DNA of 41,029 nt from an uncultured Oscillospiraceae bacterium (GTDB taxonomy: Bacteria > Bacillota > Clostridia > Oscillospirales > Oscillospiraceae): the NCBI GenBank assembly GCA_934589525.1, contig CAKTOB010000022.1, forward strand, positions 1 through 41,029, read 5' to 3'. The notes beneath the pieces are model-generated. The model did not search any database. It had not been told where the DNA came from and worked only from the letters and a program-made list of their open reading frames with translations. Of the stretch, positions 15,956-24,703 are shown in pieces; the stretch's first letter is position 1, and every line of letters starts with the position of its first letter. Position numbers and translations under genes: made by a program.

Positions 15956-16828
15956 CTACAAGTCGATTTCCAGGCCGTCCCAGGCTACGGTGCAGGCGTT
16001 GGGCAATCCGGCGTTGTCCCACATGGCTTGCAGCCGGTCGTGATAGGCCGAATGCAGATGATTGATATGGGTCAGATAAATTCTTGCGTCATTTCCCAAT
16101 GTGCCCATTTCCCGCAGCTGCCGGACGGTCGCCAGGGCCGTGGTATAGGACAGATGGGTGGGGTCCGGCATGGCATCTTCTCCATCGCCATTGGTACACT
16201 CGCTGATGAGCACGTCGATCTTGACATGCTTCAGATACTCCAGGGTCTCCGGCTCGTACTTGCCCGTATCGGAGCCGTAGTACAGCGTGGTGCCGTTGGG
16301 CATCTTGATCAGGAAGTTGGCGCACTGATCGTCCATATTCCCCCAGTGGTGACCCTTCAGAGGGATCACCTGCTTTCCGCCGATGGAATAGGTTTCAAAG
16401 AAGCGCAGCTGATGACACCGAAGGATGCCTTTCTGTTCCATCCTATGCAGGTTTCCTTTGATGAACGCCGGGTTATTGCGCATGACCTCCACGATCTCAT
16501 AACCCTTTTCCACAAAATAATAATTCAGGCAGGGCACAGCGCGATGTGTGGCCATGTTCCAGACGTTCATCATCATAAAGCAGAAGTGATCTTCGTGGGT
16601 GTGGGTGATCAGAACATCCTGAAGCCGGGTCAGGCCGCCATAGCGGTTTGCCTGGGTATAGGCATCCGCCCCCATGTCAATGACCATGGTGGGGTCCACC
16701 CGAAACATGGACCGGGTGCGCACATCCTTTCCCCCGTGGTCCCGGGCATATTGGCACAGATAGCAAGTGCAAAACGGGTCCGGGATCCCCTCGGCGGCGC
16801 CGGTGCCGTAAAACATGGCTCGCTCCAT
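15956..16828 (-). CDS. Metallo-beta-lactamase-fold hydrolase, PhnP/RNase Z-like
   Basis: A 290-residue metal-dependent hydrolase. A CxxC pair (CTCYLCQ, residues 20-26) like that of PhnP-type proteins is followed by the metal motif THTHEDHF near residue 75, KGHHWGNMDDQ near 159, YYGSDTGKYE near 185 and a final histidine in LTHINHLHS. PhnP-type members are cyclic phosphodiesterases, but the family is broad. ATG at 16828 overlaps the stop of the preceding hydrolase gene, so the two are translationally coupled. It is the last gene of the long minus-strand unit. Substrate unknown. Confidence 0.85.
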   Translation of the reverse strand: MERAMFYGTGAAEGIPDPFCTCYLCQYARDHGGKDVRTRSMFRVDPTMVIDMGADAYTQANRYGGLTRLQDVLITHTHEDHFCFMMMNVWNMATHRAVPCLNYYFVEKGYEIVEVMRNNPAFIKGNLHRMEQKGILRCHQLRFFETYSIGGKQVIPLKGHHWGNMDDQCANFLIKMPNGTTLYYGSDTGKYEPETLEYLKHVKIDVLISECTNGDGEDAMPDPTHLSYTTALATVRQLREMGTLGNDARIYLTHINHLHSAYHDRLQAMWDNAGLPNACTVAWDGLEIDL

Positions 16829-17592
16829 TACCGCATCTCCTTCCCAAGGGGGCAGATGATGCCGATGTCCTTATACAGAAGCTTCGTGGCCGGGCCGTGA
16901 TTGGTCTCAACCACATCGCCCCGGTCTCCGCTCAGCACCCGGCGGATTCCTTCCGCAAACTGGTCCAGGATCTCCGGCTCCACGGGCACCGCATGGTGGC
17001 CGGGCCAGGTCACGTCAAACCGGGGCCGCAGGGCCTGCAGCCGGTCGATGCTCCGGGCATATACCTCCGGGGCGGTGCTGCCGTCGCAGTTGAGCAGCAC
17101 GTCTGCCTTGCAGCAGGTATCCCCCGTGAAAAGCCAGCGCCGGGGGCCGTCCAGCAGGCAGATGCAGCCGGGAGAATGGCCGGGGGTGTGGATCACCTGC
17201 AATTGGCGTCCCCCCAGGTCAAAAACATGGCCATCCTCGATCCAATGAACGGGCCGCTCCGGGCTTTCCCGCCAGAGCTTCCCGCACAGGGGAGAATTTT
17301 TCAGGATTTCCTGCCGCCGGGGATAGAGATCTTTGTCGGCGCTGTGCATATAGATCTCCGTAAAATAGGGATTTCCCCCTACATGGTCTCCGTGATAATG
17401 GGTATTGACCACCATCACAGGCAGGCTCGTCAGTTCCCCGACCACCCGGGGCAGATCGATGCCGCCATAGCCCGTATCAATGAGCATGGCCTTTTCGCTG
17501 CCCGTCAGCAGATACATGTAGCTGTCCACAGGCTGGGCGATCTCTTCAATGCGCCAGGTCTGGGCATCCATGGGGATCACACGGTAATTCAT
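16828..17592 (-). CDS. Metallo-beta-lactamase-fold hydrolase, glyoxalase II-like
   Basis: A 254-residue zinc hydrolase with THYHGDHVGG near residue 64 (HxHxDH motif), HTPGHSPGCICL near 136, LFTGDTCC near 155 and a C-terminal WPGHH near 204. Such enzymes cleave thioesters, lactones or phosphodiesters. The start follows AAGGAGTGAGC. It lies seven bases after the YesL-like gene. Two different MBL-fold enzymes in a sugar operon, with esterases, hint at ester or lactone chemistry, but this is inference. Confidence 0.87.
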   Translation of the reverse strand: MNYRVIPMDAQTWRIEEIAQPVDSYMYLLTGSEKAMLIDTGYGGIDLPRVVGELTSLPVMVVNTHYHGDHVGGNPYFTEIYMHSADKDLYPRRQEILKNSPLCGKLWRESPERPVHWIEDGHVFDLGGRQLQVIHTPGHSPGCICLLDGPRRWLFTGDTCCKADVLLNCDGSTAPEVYARSIDRLQALRPRFDVTWPGHHAVPVEPEILDQFAEGIRRVLSGDRGDVVETNHGPATKLLYKDIGIICPLGKEMR

Positions 17593-17598
17593 AACTGC

Positions 17599-18255
17599 TC
17601 ACTCCTTTACTTCTTCCGGTGTATAATACTTTTGAAACACGGCATCCATCATTTTCCAGTTGCACCAGGCGATCACCGCCACCCCCAGCAGCAGCCACAG
17701 GAAGCTGGTTTTCACAAACAGTTCCGGCCGCTTCAGCAGCAGCCCCAGGGGAATGGCATTGAGCACGGCGGCCGAGATGGCGACCGCCGGATCAGAAAAG
17801 GCGATGAGGGCGGCGTTTTTCAGGGTCGCCCCCAGGGTATTGGCAAACTTCGCCTGCACAGGATATACAAAGCCGTTTACCAACGCCGCCAGCACCGCCG
17901 GGATCCAGCAAATCAGGCTGAGCACCCCGGTCAAGGGCTCCGCCACCATGTTCGCGATCCGGAAATCCGCCAGAAGCACCGCCAGGGCTCCCAGCTTTAC
18001 CAGCATCAGCAGCGTAGACTGCCGAAACTCCCGGCGAAACAGCCTAAAAAAGCAGGAAAACACCTCTACAGACTCCTCGCCCTTCTGCCAGTCCTTTTCC
18101 AGCGCCGCCACGGTCCCGTAAAGGCTTACCGTAGAAGCACCGATGCTCACCAGGGGCACACAGCAAAGGGCCCAACATAGATTGAGCTGCACCAGGCTCA
18201 TGAGCCTGCGCAGAAAGACCATGGCCGGAGCATCCGGACCGAACACGTTTTTCAT
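17599..18255 (-). CDS. YesL-like DUF624 membrane protein
   Basis: A 218-residue protein with about five hydrophobic segments (roughly 15-45, 85-105, 110-135, 155-175 and 180-200). It resembles the DUF624 family named for YesL of Bacillus, which is often encoded beside LplB/LplC-type oligosaccharide importers, as it is here. The function of the family is not established; an auxiliary role in the importer or its regulation is proposed. ATG at 18255 overlaps the TGA of the MFS gene by four bases (ATGA). Confidence 0.8.
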   Translation of the reverse strand: MKNVFGPDAPAMVFLRRLMSLVQLNLCWALCCVPLVSIGASTVSLYGTVAALEKDWQKGEESVEVFSCFFRLFRREFRQSTLLMLVKLGALAVLLADFRIANMVAEPLTGVLSLICWIPAVLAALVNGFVYPVQAKFANTLGATLKNAALIAFSDPAVAISAAVLNAIPLGLLLKRPELFVKTSFLWLLLGVAVIAWCNWKMMDAVFQKYYTPEEVKE

Positions 18256-19445
18256 AGCATATCCTCTTGCAGCGTTCTGGGGAATACCCAGAATGTAAAA
18301 ATCAGGGACAGGACCACGGTCAGCACACCGGACACCGCAAAAAGCGGCCGGATGCCTACCAGGTCTGCCAGGAAGCCTCCCAGATAGGAGGATACCATCA
18401 GGTTTGCCACGGTCTGCACCGTGGAGGAAAGGGTCTGGGCGGAGGTTTTCAGCTGGGGCTTCACAATGCGGATCAGAATCAGGGAATAGGCCACAGACTC
18501 GATCACATTGAAGAAATTCATGCATCTGGCCAGGAACAGCACCAGCACGGAGTTGGCCCCAAAGCACAGGAAATGCCGCAGGGCCGTAAAGCCGCAGAGC
18601 ATCAGCAGCATTTTCCGGGGCCCCAGCCGGTTCAGCCACCGGTCCGTCAGGAACAGGAACGGCACCTCGCACATGGCCGCCACCGCCACACACAGGGCAA
18701 ACTGCCGGGCGGTGCCCCCCATATCATCCGTAAAATAGATGGAAAAATAGCCGTTGCTGATGCCGGTGGCGATGCCCACCAGGGTCTGGAACACAATGAG
18801 GGTCACCACGGTCTTGTCCTTCAGCAGCACCGTGGGGGAAATGTGCTCCAGCCCCGAGTTTCGGTTGTTGGAGCCCTTTACATCCGGCGTCTGGGGCAAA
18901 ACCAGCAGGGAAACCACGCAGGCTGCCGGAAACAGCAGGAAGATGGCATCCACCGTTTTGTCCACGGCGGCGCTGATCACAAACATCATCAGAGAATAGC
19001 TCAGGGCTCCAAGCATCCGCATCGGCCCGTAGGGTCTTCCGTGGAGCTGGCAGTATTCCACAGACATGGCATTGTTCAACGTGACGGAAAAGCTGAAAAA
19101 CACATGAAACACCGTATACAGCAGGAAGATCCACAGCATATCCTTGCGCAGATACATGGCCGGAAAGGCCACCGTGGCGATGGTCAGCACCACGGCCATC
19201 ATCCGTTTCTTAGAGGCGGCTCCGTCTGCCATGCCTCCCAGAATGGGCTGGCAGAACAGGGCGATCAGCCCCGCCGTTCCGGTGATCAGACCGATCTGGG
19301 TCTTGGTAAATCCCACCTCATAGAGATAGAGCTGAATATACTGATTGGTGGTCTGGGTCGTGAAGAATACAAACATGAACAGGGCAAGCCAGCCGTAGGC
19401 GGACAGTCTTTTGCCGCCGGTGACGCCAAGAGCCATTTTTTTCAT
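18252..19445 (-). CDS. Major facilitator superfamily transporter
   Basis: A 397-residue membrane carrier with about twelve hydrophobic segments. The family loop is seen as GGMADGAASKKRMM between helices 2 and 3, and the two halves are separated by a polar stretch near residue 200. The fold resembles sugar or nucleoside proton symporters of the LacY/NupG kind. It begins with a ribosome site AAGGAGCG, 12 bases after the esterase gene, and overlaps the YesL-like gene. It could import a mono- or disaccharide or export a product such as a liberated acid; the direction cannot be told. Confidence 0.85.
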   Translation of the reverse strand: MKKMALGVTGGKRLSAYGWLALFMFVFFTTQTTNQYIQLYLYEVGFTKTQIGLITGTAGLIALFCQPILGGMADGAASKKRMMAVVLTIATVAFPAMYLRKDMLWIFLLYTVFHVFFSFSVTLNNAMSVEYCQLHGRPYGPMRMLGALSYSLMMFVISAAVDKTVDAIFLLFPAACVVSLLVLPQTPDVKGSNNRNSGLEHISPTVLLKDKTVVTLIVFQTLVGIATGISNGYFSIYFTDDMGGTARQFALCVAVAAMCEVPFLFLTDRWLNRLGPRKMLLMLCGFTALRHFLCFGANSVLVLFLARCMNFFNVIESVAYSLILIRIVKPQLKTSAQTLSSTVQTVANLMVSSYLGGFLADLVGIRPLFAVSGVLTVVLSLIFTFWVFPRTLQEDML

Positions 19446-19457
19446 GTTGTACGCTCC

Positions 19458-21059
19458 TTAGTCCGGGAAGGCCTTTCGTCGCTCCAGATGCTCCCGGATC
19501 AGTTCGTACAGCTTGCCGTTATCGTGAAACGCCTCGATCTCGTCTCCCAGCTCGATGTAGCCCCCCGCTTCGTCACTGGCGGGCCACTGGGGCAGTCCCG
19601 GGCCGTTGGGGTCGCCGGTTTTGATGAAGTTGGCCCAATAGTCGCACATGGTCCCGGCCAGGTCAAAGTCCAGCTTCTCCCAGGGCCGCAGGGGAGGGAT
19701 GCCCTGCCGCAAAGAGGCGAAAGCGTACCACAGCTCACTGGAATGCCAGCTCATCTGCAGGTCCGGGTCCCGCATGGTGCCCAGATCCTCCGGCCGATGG
19801 GGCGGCACCCGGGTGAACAGATAGGTATAGGTCTTCCGCTCCGGCGCCTTTTCCCGGCGCACACGGCCAAAGCGCAGGTTGATGGCCACGCCCCCCATGC
19901 GCTGGGTCATGTTGAGGCCCAGGGAGGCCAGATGCCGGGTGGCCCGGTCCACGTTCTCGTCCGTCACCTGCACCAGGTTTTCAAAATCGTATTTTTCGTA
20001 GAGATCTCCCAGCATTTCCTTGGCAAAGGCATAGAATTCCGATGCCTTTCGGATGCCGTATACGCCGCCCAGCTCCATGGAATTCAGGTGGGACTCTCCC
20101 AGGTTCGAGCCCGCCAGATAATCGTAGGGATAGCCCTGCTGCCGGACGGTATCCGCCAGCTTCCGGTTGGGGATCCAATAGCCGTCATAGATCAGCGGCC
20201 CGGGGGTCATGGTTTTCTTGCTGGAAGCAGGGATCAGGCGGCGGCTGTCGATCCTGCGCAGCTCTTCGGGGCTCAGGGTCGGGTCAATGCCCAGCAGCTC
20301 CAGGAAATCCGCGCAGACCTTTTCCGCTTCCTCCCGCTCCATGTACTCCACATTCCACTTCAGGGCGCTTTCGTTGATGATCCGCCGCACATGGCCGGGG
20401 GCAATGGGGCCGTAGGCAAGCAATGTGGATTTGGTGGTTCCCGCAGACTGGCCGCCCAGGGTGATCATGTGGTTATCGCCGCCGAAGGCATCGATATTGG
20501 CAATGATCCATTCCAGGGCCTTGTGGTTATCCATCAGGATATAGTTTCCGCTGTGGCCCTCCTGCTCCGCGTCCAGCTGGGGCAGCGCCAGGTAGCCGAA
20601 CATGGAAAGCCGCTGGGCCACGGATACCACCACGATGCCCCGGCTGGCCAGCTCCAGTGGATCAAACTCTACCTCATAGGAGTAGCCATGGTCCGAGCCG
20701 CCGCCGTGGAACCAGACATAAACCGGCAGCTTTTCCTCCGGCGCTGCCGCGGGCGTCGTAATGTTCAGGTACAGGCAGTCCTCGCTCTGAGGGGGATTGC
20801 CCATAAAGTAGAAGTCCGAGCCCCAGGGCTCCGCGTCCAGGTGGCCGTCTGTCGGCTGCACGCACACGGGGCCGTAGCTGTCGCAGCAGCGCAGACCGGA
20901 CCAGGGCTCCGGGTCCTCAGGCGGTCTCCAACGCAGCGCCCCCACCGGAGGCTTTGCAAAGGGAATGCCCCGGAACTGGGTGATGCCCTCGTATTTTCCC
21001 GCCATCTCCACGCCCTGGACCAGGCCGCAGGTGGTTTTTACAATGCCGATGGTTTTCAT
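19458..21059 (-). CDS. Type-B carboxylesterase 1
   Basis: A 533-residue alpha/beta-hydrolase of the carboxylesterase/lipase family, which cleaves carboxylic esters. It has the N-terminal FRGIPFAKPPVGALRWRPP signature, the EDCLYLNI motif, the oxyanion loop WFHGGG, nucleophile Ser in GGQSAG (near 195), a Glu in GSNLGES (near 320) and His in WHSSELW (near 435). There is no signal peptide, so it is cytoplasmic. ATG at 21059 overlaps the GH32 stop (ATGA), so they are co-translated. It probably removes acyl or aryl ester groups from an imported saccharide. It is clearly related to the divergent esterase at 26816. Confidence 0.92.
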   Translation of the reverse strand: MKTIGIVKTTCGLVQGVEMAGKYEGITQFRGIPFAKPPVGALRWRPPEDPEPWSGLRCCDSYGPVCVQPTDGHLDAEPWGSDFYFMGNPPQSEDCLYLNITTPAAAPEEKLPVYVWFHGGGSDHGYSYEVEFDPLELASRGIVVVSVAQRLSMFGYLALPQLDAEQEGHSGNYILMDNHKALEWIIANIDAFGGDNHMITLGGQSAGTTKSTLLAYGPIAPGHVRRIINESALKWNVEYMEREEAEKVCADFLELLGIDPTLSPEELRRIDSRRLIPASSKKTMTPGPLIYDGYWIPNRKLADTVRQQGYPYDYLAGSNLGESHLNSMELGGVYGIRKASEFYAFAKEMLGDLYEKYDFENLVQVTDENVDRATRHLASLGLNMTQRMGGVAINLRFGRVRREKAPERKTYTYLFTRVPPHRPEDLGTMRDPDLQMSWHSSELWYAFASLRQGIPPLRPWEKLDFDLAGTMCDYWANFIKTGDPNGPGLPQWPASDEAGGYIELGDEIEAFHDNGKLYELIREHLERRKAFPD

Positions 21060-22741
21060 GATTCGCGCTCTCTTTCTGTTCTCTCCGGCGAAGCCCAGAT
21101 GGAGCTGAGTCTTCGCACACTCAGGTCAAAGCTGAAGCCGGGCTCTGCCAGAACGGGCTTCAGCGCCGTCTCAAAGGGCTGCAGGGGCTGGCAGACCGCC
21201 GTATTAAAAGCGCCGTCATTGACATAGATCTCAATGGACAGCCGGTCCGTCACAAATCGGAACTCCAGATGGGTCAACCCTTTACCGATGTCAAAGGCCC
21301 CCGTAGGCAGCAGCAGATGGCCGGTAGCGGGCTCATAGGCGATGAGCACCCCCCGCAGGGCAAAGGCCAGGACCCGGTCCCCCTGAATGTCCACGGTAAA
21401 GGAAATGTCCATACATTCCGAAAAAATATCCTTGGGCAGCCGCTCAAATTCTTCAAAGCCCCGGTTGCGGACTTCGTATACATGCTCATACATATGCCCG
21501 ATCTCCTTTGCGGGCAGCACCCGCAGTCTCGGCCCCTCCCGGGTGGGCACCAGCCGCAGCTCATTGGCAATGCTGGCGCAGAACAGGAAGGGCGTATCCT
21601 CCGTCCTTGGCCGCAGCCAGGAATGCTGGATGATCCGGCCCTCCGGGGCACCAAAGTAAGTCTGGGCTGCGTAGCCTCCCGTGGATCTGGCATTGACCCA
21701 GTCCGGCATATAGATCTTGTGGCTGGGGCCCGGGATATAATCGCCCTCCGGGACGAAGCGCCCCTCTTCCATGTGCCCTACCAGATAATTGTCCGTACAG
21801 CCCCAAAAGACCCATTTCCACTGCTCGGTACCCTCCAGCCGGATTCGGAACAGGTCCGGGCACTCCGCGCTGCCGGGGATGGCAAGGATCTGACTGGGGG
21901 TCCAGTCCAGAAGGTTTTGGGAGGTCAGCAGCTGGTAGCGGTCGCTGTCCAGGAAAATGGCCATGACCCAGAGCCCGCACTCCGGCACCCAGGCGACCTT
22001 GGGGTCCCGGTTGGCAAAGGCGATGTTCGCAACCACGGGATTCCCTTCATACTTGCGGAAGGTCTTTCCCTCGTCGGTGCTGTAGGCAAGGGCGATTTCA
22101 AATGCCTTGCCCCGGCTCCACCGGCTTTTGGAGCCCGCCGCCGTATAAAACAGCAGCATGGGCCCTTGGCCCTTTTCCCCCAGGCCGGAGACATTCTTCT
22201 CGTCCATCACGCCGCAGCCGGAGTAGATGCGTCCCTCCGGCCCCGGCAAAATGGCGTAGGGCAGCTCCTGCCAATGGCACAGGTCCCTGCTGACCGCGTG
22301 GAGCCAATGGGTATTGCAGGGGGTGTAGCCAAAGGGGTTCAGCTGAGAAAAGTAATGGTATACCCCATTGTGGTACAGCAGGCCGTTGGGGTCATTCATA
22401 AAGCCGTGAGCGGGGGAAAAATGGCACTGGGGCCGCAGGGGCTCCCGGTAAATGGGCGGCTCGTCCACATAGCGTTCCGACAGCCGCAGCGTATCCAGCA
22501 GCGCCTCGTTCCCCCCGGTAAGCCGCAGGGTCAGCTCCGTTCCCCTGGGGTAGCGCTCCAGGAAAATAGGGCTCCAGGACCGGGGCGCTTCATCCAGCGT
22601 CAGCTCATACTCCTCTTTCAGGGTCTCCCCCTGAAAAAGCTGCAAAATCTGGATCCCCTCGGTGGATACAAAGTTGTATGTTTGTCTGCCAACAGGAACA
22701 AGAAGATATTTGTGGTCAGCACATATCCTTCTTTCTCGCAT
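21056..22741 (-). CDS. GH32 beta-fructosidase (invertase/fructan hydrolase family)
   Basis: A 561-residue glycoside hydrolase that releases fructose from sucrose or fructans. The GH32 triad is present: nucleophile Asp in GFMNDPNGL (near 115), the transition-state Asp in NRDPKVAWV (near 247), and acid/base Glu in AECPDLF (near 295). About 95 extra N-terminal residues precede the five-blade propeller, and a C-terminal beta-sandwich follows from about 410. With no signal peptide it works inside the cell after import. Start behind AAGGAGAGCGC. Co-translated with esterase 1. Invertase, fructo-oligosaccharide hydrolase or difructose-type activities are all open. Confidence 0.92.
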   Translation of the reverse strand: MRERRICADHKYLLVPVGRQTYNFVSTEGIQILQLFQGETLKEEYELTLDEAPRSWSPIFLERYPRGTELTLRLTGGNEALLDTLRLSERYVDEPPIYREPLRPQCHFSPAHGFMNDPNGLLYHNGVYHYFSQLNPFGYTPCNTHWLHAVSRDLCHWQELPYAILPGPEGRIYSGCGVMDEKNVSGLGEKGQGPMLLFYTAAGSKSRWSRGKAFEIALAYSTDEGKTFRKYEGNPVVANIAFANRDPKVAWVPECGLWVMAIFLDSDRYQLLTSQNLLDWTPSQILAIPGSAECPDLFRIRLEGTEQWKWVFWGCTDNYLVGHMEEGRFVPEGDYIPGPSHKIYMPDWVNARSTGGYAAQTYFGAPEGRIIQHSWLRPRTEDTPFLFCASIANELRLVPTREGPRLRVLPAKEIGHMYEHVYEVRNRGFEEFERLPKDIFSECMDISFTVDIQGDRVLAFALRGVLIAYEPATGHLLLPTGAFDIGKGLTHLEFRFVTDRLSIEIYVNDGAFNTAVCQPLQPFETALKPVLAEPGFSFDLSVRRLSSIWASPERTERERES

Positions 22742-22761
22742 AGCGCTCTCCTTTTACGTTC

Positions 22762-23649
22762 TTAACCCTTGACGCCTCCCACAACGATGCCCTTGACAAA
22801 GGACTTCTGGATCAGCGGATAGGCGATCATCACAGGGATCAGGGCGATCACGGCGATGGCCATACGGATGCCCACGCTGGGCAGCTGGCTGAGGTCCAGG
22901 TTGATGCCGTCCATGGCAGAGGTTTTCAGGAACTGAATGTTATTGAGCATATTGGTCAGCACGTTCTGGATGCTGTACAGGTCCGTCCGCTTTACCAGAT
23001 AGTACAGGCCGTTGGTCCAGTTGTTCCAATAGGCCAGTCCGGAAAGCAGACCGATGGTTCCAAGGATGGGGCTGGAAATGGGCAACACCACCCGGGTCAG
23101 GGTCTGCAGGTCCGAAGCGCCGTCCAGCTTGGCGGCCTCCACAATGGAGTCCGGAATGTTGGTCCGGAAGTAGTTGCGCACCAGGATCACGTTAAAGGGG
23201 CTCAGCAGCAGGTTGGGGACGATCAGCGCCCAGATGGTATCCCGGATGTGGAACAGCTGGGTATACATAATGTAGGTAGGCACCAGGCCGCCGTTAAACA
23301 GCATGGTAAAGAACACCAGGAAGGTGACGGTATTCCGGCACTTGATCTCCGGACGGGACAAGGGGTAGGCCAGGGTCACCGTCAGGGTCATGTTGGCCAG
23401 GGTGCCGACGATCGTCACAAACAGGGTGATGCCGTAGGCCCGGAAAATCGTGGCGCTGGAACGGAAAATATACTGGAAGGAATAGAGGCTCAGCTTCTTG
23501 GGGAAGAAGGAATAGCCGTTTTTGATCAGCTCCTGCTCATCGGTAATGGAAGCCACAAACAAAAGCAGGATGGGCAGCAGCGCCAGAACGGTCATAATGA
23601 CTAGCACGATATGGGGAATGACTCTTGCGGATTTGCTGGTTGTGATCAT
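22762..23649 (-). CDS. Carbohydrate ABC transporter permease, LplC type
   Basis: A 295-residue inner-membrane subunit with six hydrophobic segments and the ABC permease EAA loop, VEAAKLDGASDLQTLTRVVLPISSP shortened here to EAAKLDGASDLQTLTRVVLP, near residue 190. The C-terminal form VKGIVVGGVKG is typical of LplC/YtcP proteins. Start behind AGGAGGG. It pairs with the LplB-type permease just upstream. No ATPase gene is present; Lpl-type importers commonly share an MsmK-like ATPase encoded elsewhere. Confidence 0.93.
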   Translation of the reverse strand: MITTSKSARVIPHIVLVIMTVLALLPILLLFVASITDEQELIKNGYSFFPKKLSLYSFQYIFRSSATIFRAYGITLFVTIVGTLANMTLTVTLAYPLSRPEIKCRNTVTFLVFFTMLFNGGLVPTYIMYTQLFHIRDTIWALIVPNLLLSPFNVILVRNYFRTNIPDSIVEAAKLDGASDLQTLTRVVLPISSPILGTIGLLSGLAYWNNWTNGLYYLVKRTDLYSIQNVLTNMLNNIQFLKTSAMDGINLDLSQLPSVGIRMAIAVIALIPVMIAYPLIQKSFVKGIVVGGVKG

Positions 23650-23664
23650 CAGTGTTCCCTCCTA

Positions 23665-24606
23665 TCAGAATACGGCGCTGTCCGGGTCCACCTTCCGGGT
23701 CAGCGCATTGGCGCCCCAGACCAGCACGAAGCCCAGAACAGACTGGATAAAGCAGGCGGCAGAGGCACGGCCGATGTCATTGAGCTCCAGCAGGCCCCGG
23801 TAGACATAGGTATCCAGGGTATTGGTGGCGTTGAACAGCAGGCCATTGTTCATAGGCACCTGGTAGAACAGGCCAAAGTCCGAATAGAACATTCTGCCCA
23901 GGTTCATAATGGTCAGGGTGATGATGGTGGTTTTCAGGCACGGCAGGGTGATATACCGGATCTGGTCCCAGGTGGAAGCGCCGTCAATCACCGCCGCCTC
24001 GTAATAGGACGTATCAATGCCCACCAGGGTGGCGTAGTACATGATGGTGGTATAGCCCACGCTGCGCCAGAGCTGGATAAACGTCAGAATAAAGGGCCAG
24101 TATTTGGGCTTGGAATACCAACTGATGGCTTCGCCGCCCAGAGGCTTGATGATGCCGTTGTTCAGGAAGCCGCTGTCCTTGCTCAGGAAGGCAAAGGCCA
24201 GGTAGGCGATGACGGCGGTGGAGAGGATATGGGGCAGCAGGATGCTGGTCTGGTAGATCTTCAGCAGCTTTTTCTTCTTCACCTCACCAAGCAATATGGC
24301 CGTGGCCACAGCCGCGGCAGTACCCAGAACGATGAAGGCCAGATTGTAAAGCACGGTATTGCGGAAGATGATCGCCGCATCCTTGGTCTTGAACAGATAC
24401 TTGAAGTTGGACAGGCCGCACCAGGGGCTTTTGAAAATACCCAGGGTGTAATTGACCTTTTTAAATGCCAGCAGAATGCCCGCCATAGGGATATAGTTGT
24501 TGATCAGCAGGTAGACAAGGCCCGGGACCATAAAAAGGATCAGGGTCCAGTGCTTCTGTCCGGAGCTCTTCTTTTGGAGCCGATTACCGCCTTTTGGAGC
24601 GCTCAT
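23665..24606 (-). CDS. Carbohydrate ABC transporter permease, LplB type
   Basis: A 313-residue permease with six hydrophobic segments, the first in LILFMVPGLVYLLINNY, and the EAA loop at EAAVIDGASTWDQIRYITLP near residue 215. ATG at 24606 is chosen over 24624 because GAAGGTATCTTT gives a proper ribosome site only for the former. It forms the channel heterodimer with the LplC-type protein. A GC-rich hairpin separates it from the binding-protein gene. Confidence 0.92.
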   Translation of the reverse strand: MSAPKGGNRLQKKSSGQKHWTLILFMVPGLVYLLINNYIPMAGILLAFKKVNYTLGIFKSPWCGLSNFKYLFKTKDAAIIFRNTVLYNLAFIVLGTAAAVATAILLGEVKKKKLLKIYQTSILLPHILSTAVIAYLAFAFLSKDSGFLNNGIIKPLGGEAISWYSKPKYWPFILTFIQLWRSVGYTTIMYYATLVGIDTSYYEAAVIDGASTWDQIRYITLPCLKTTIITLTIMNLGRMFYSDFGLFYQVPMNNGLLFNATNTLDTYVYRGLLELNDIGRASAACFIQSVLGFVLVWGANALTRKVDPDSAVF

Positions 24607-24655
24607 AAAGATACCTTCTTTCATTTTGGAAGTGGTTCTTTCCCGGAATTAAGTT

Positions 24656-24687
24656 CCGGCGAAGAGCGGTAGTCCGCCCTCCGCCGG
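24656..24687 (-). promoter_or_regulatory. Intercistronic hairpin after the binding-protein gene
   Basis: CCGGCG and CGCCGG arms with an inner GCGG/CCGC stem, and no T run. Such hairpins after a binding-protein gene usually protect the upstream message and let the binding protein be made in excess over the permeases. Inferred from position and structure. Confidence 0.55.
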
Positions 24688-24703
24688 GAAAGGGGTATTG
24701 GGT

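Noticed and set aside
18267..21227. Very long open frame (986 codons) on the plus strand
   Set aside because: It lies antisense to the MFS and esterase genes, whose motifs and ribosome sites are clear. The frame is open because of GC-rich codon bias, and its protein is His/Gln/Gly-rich with no family match.
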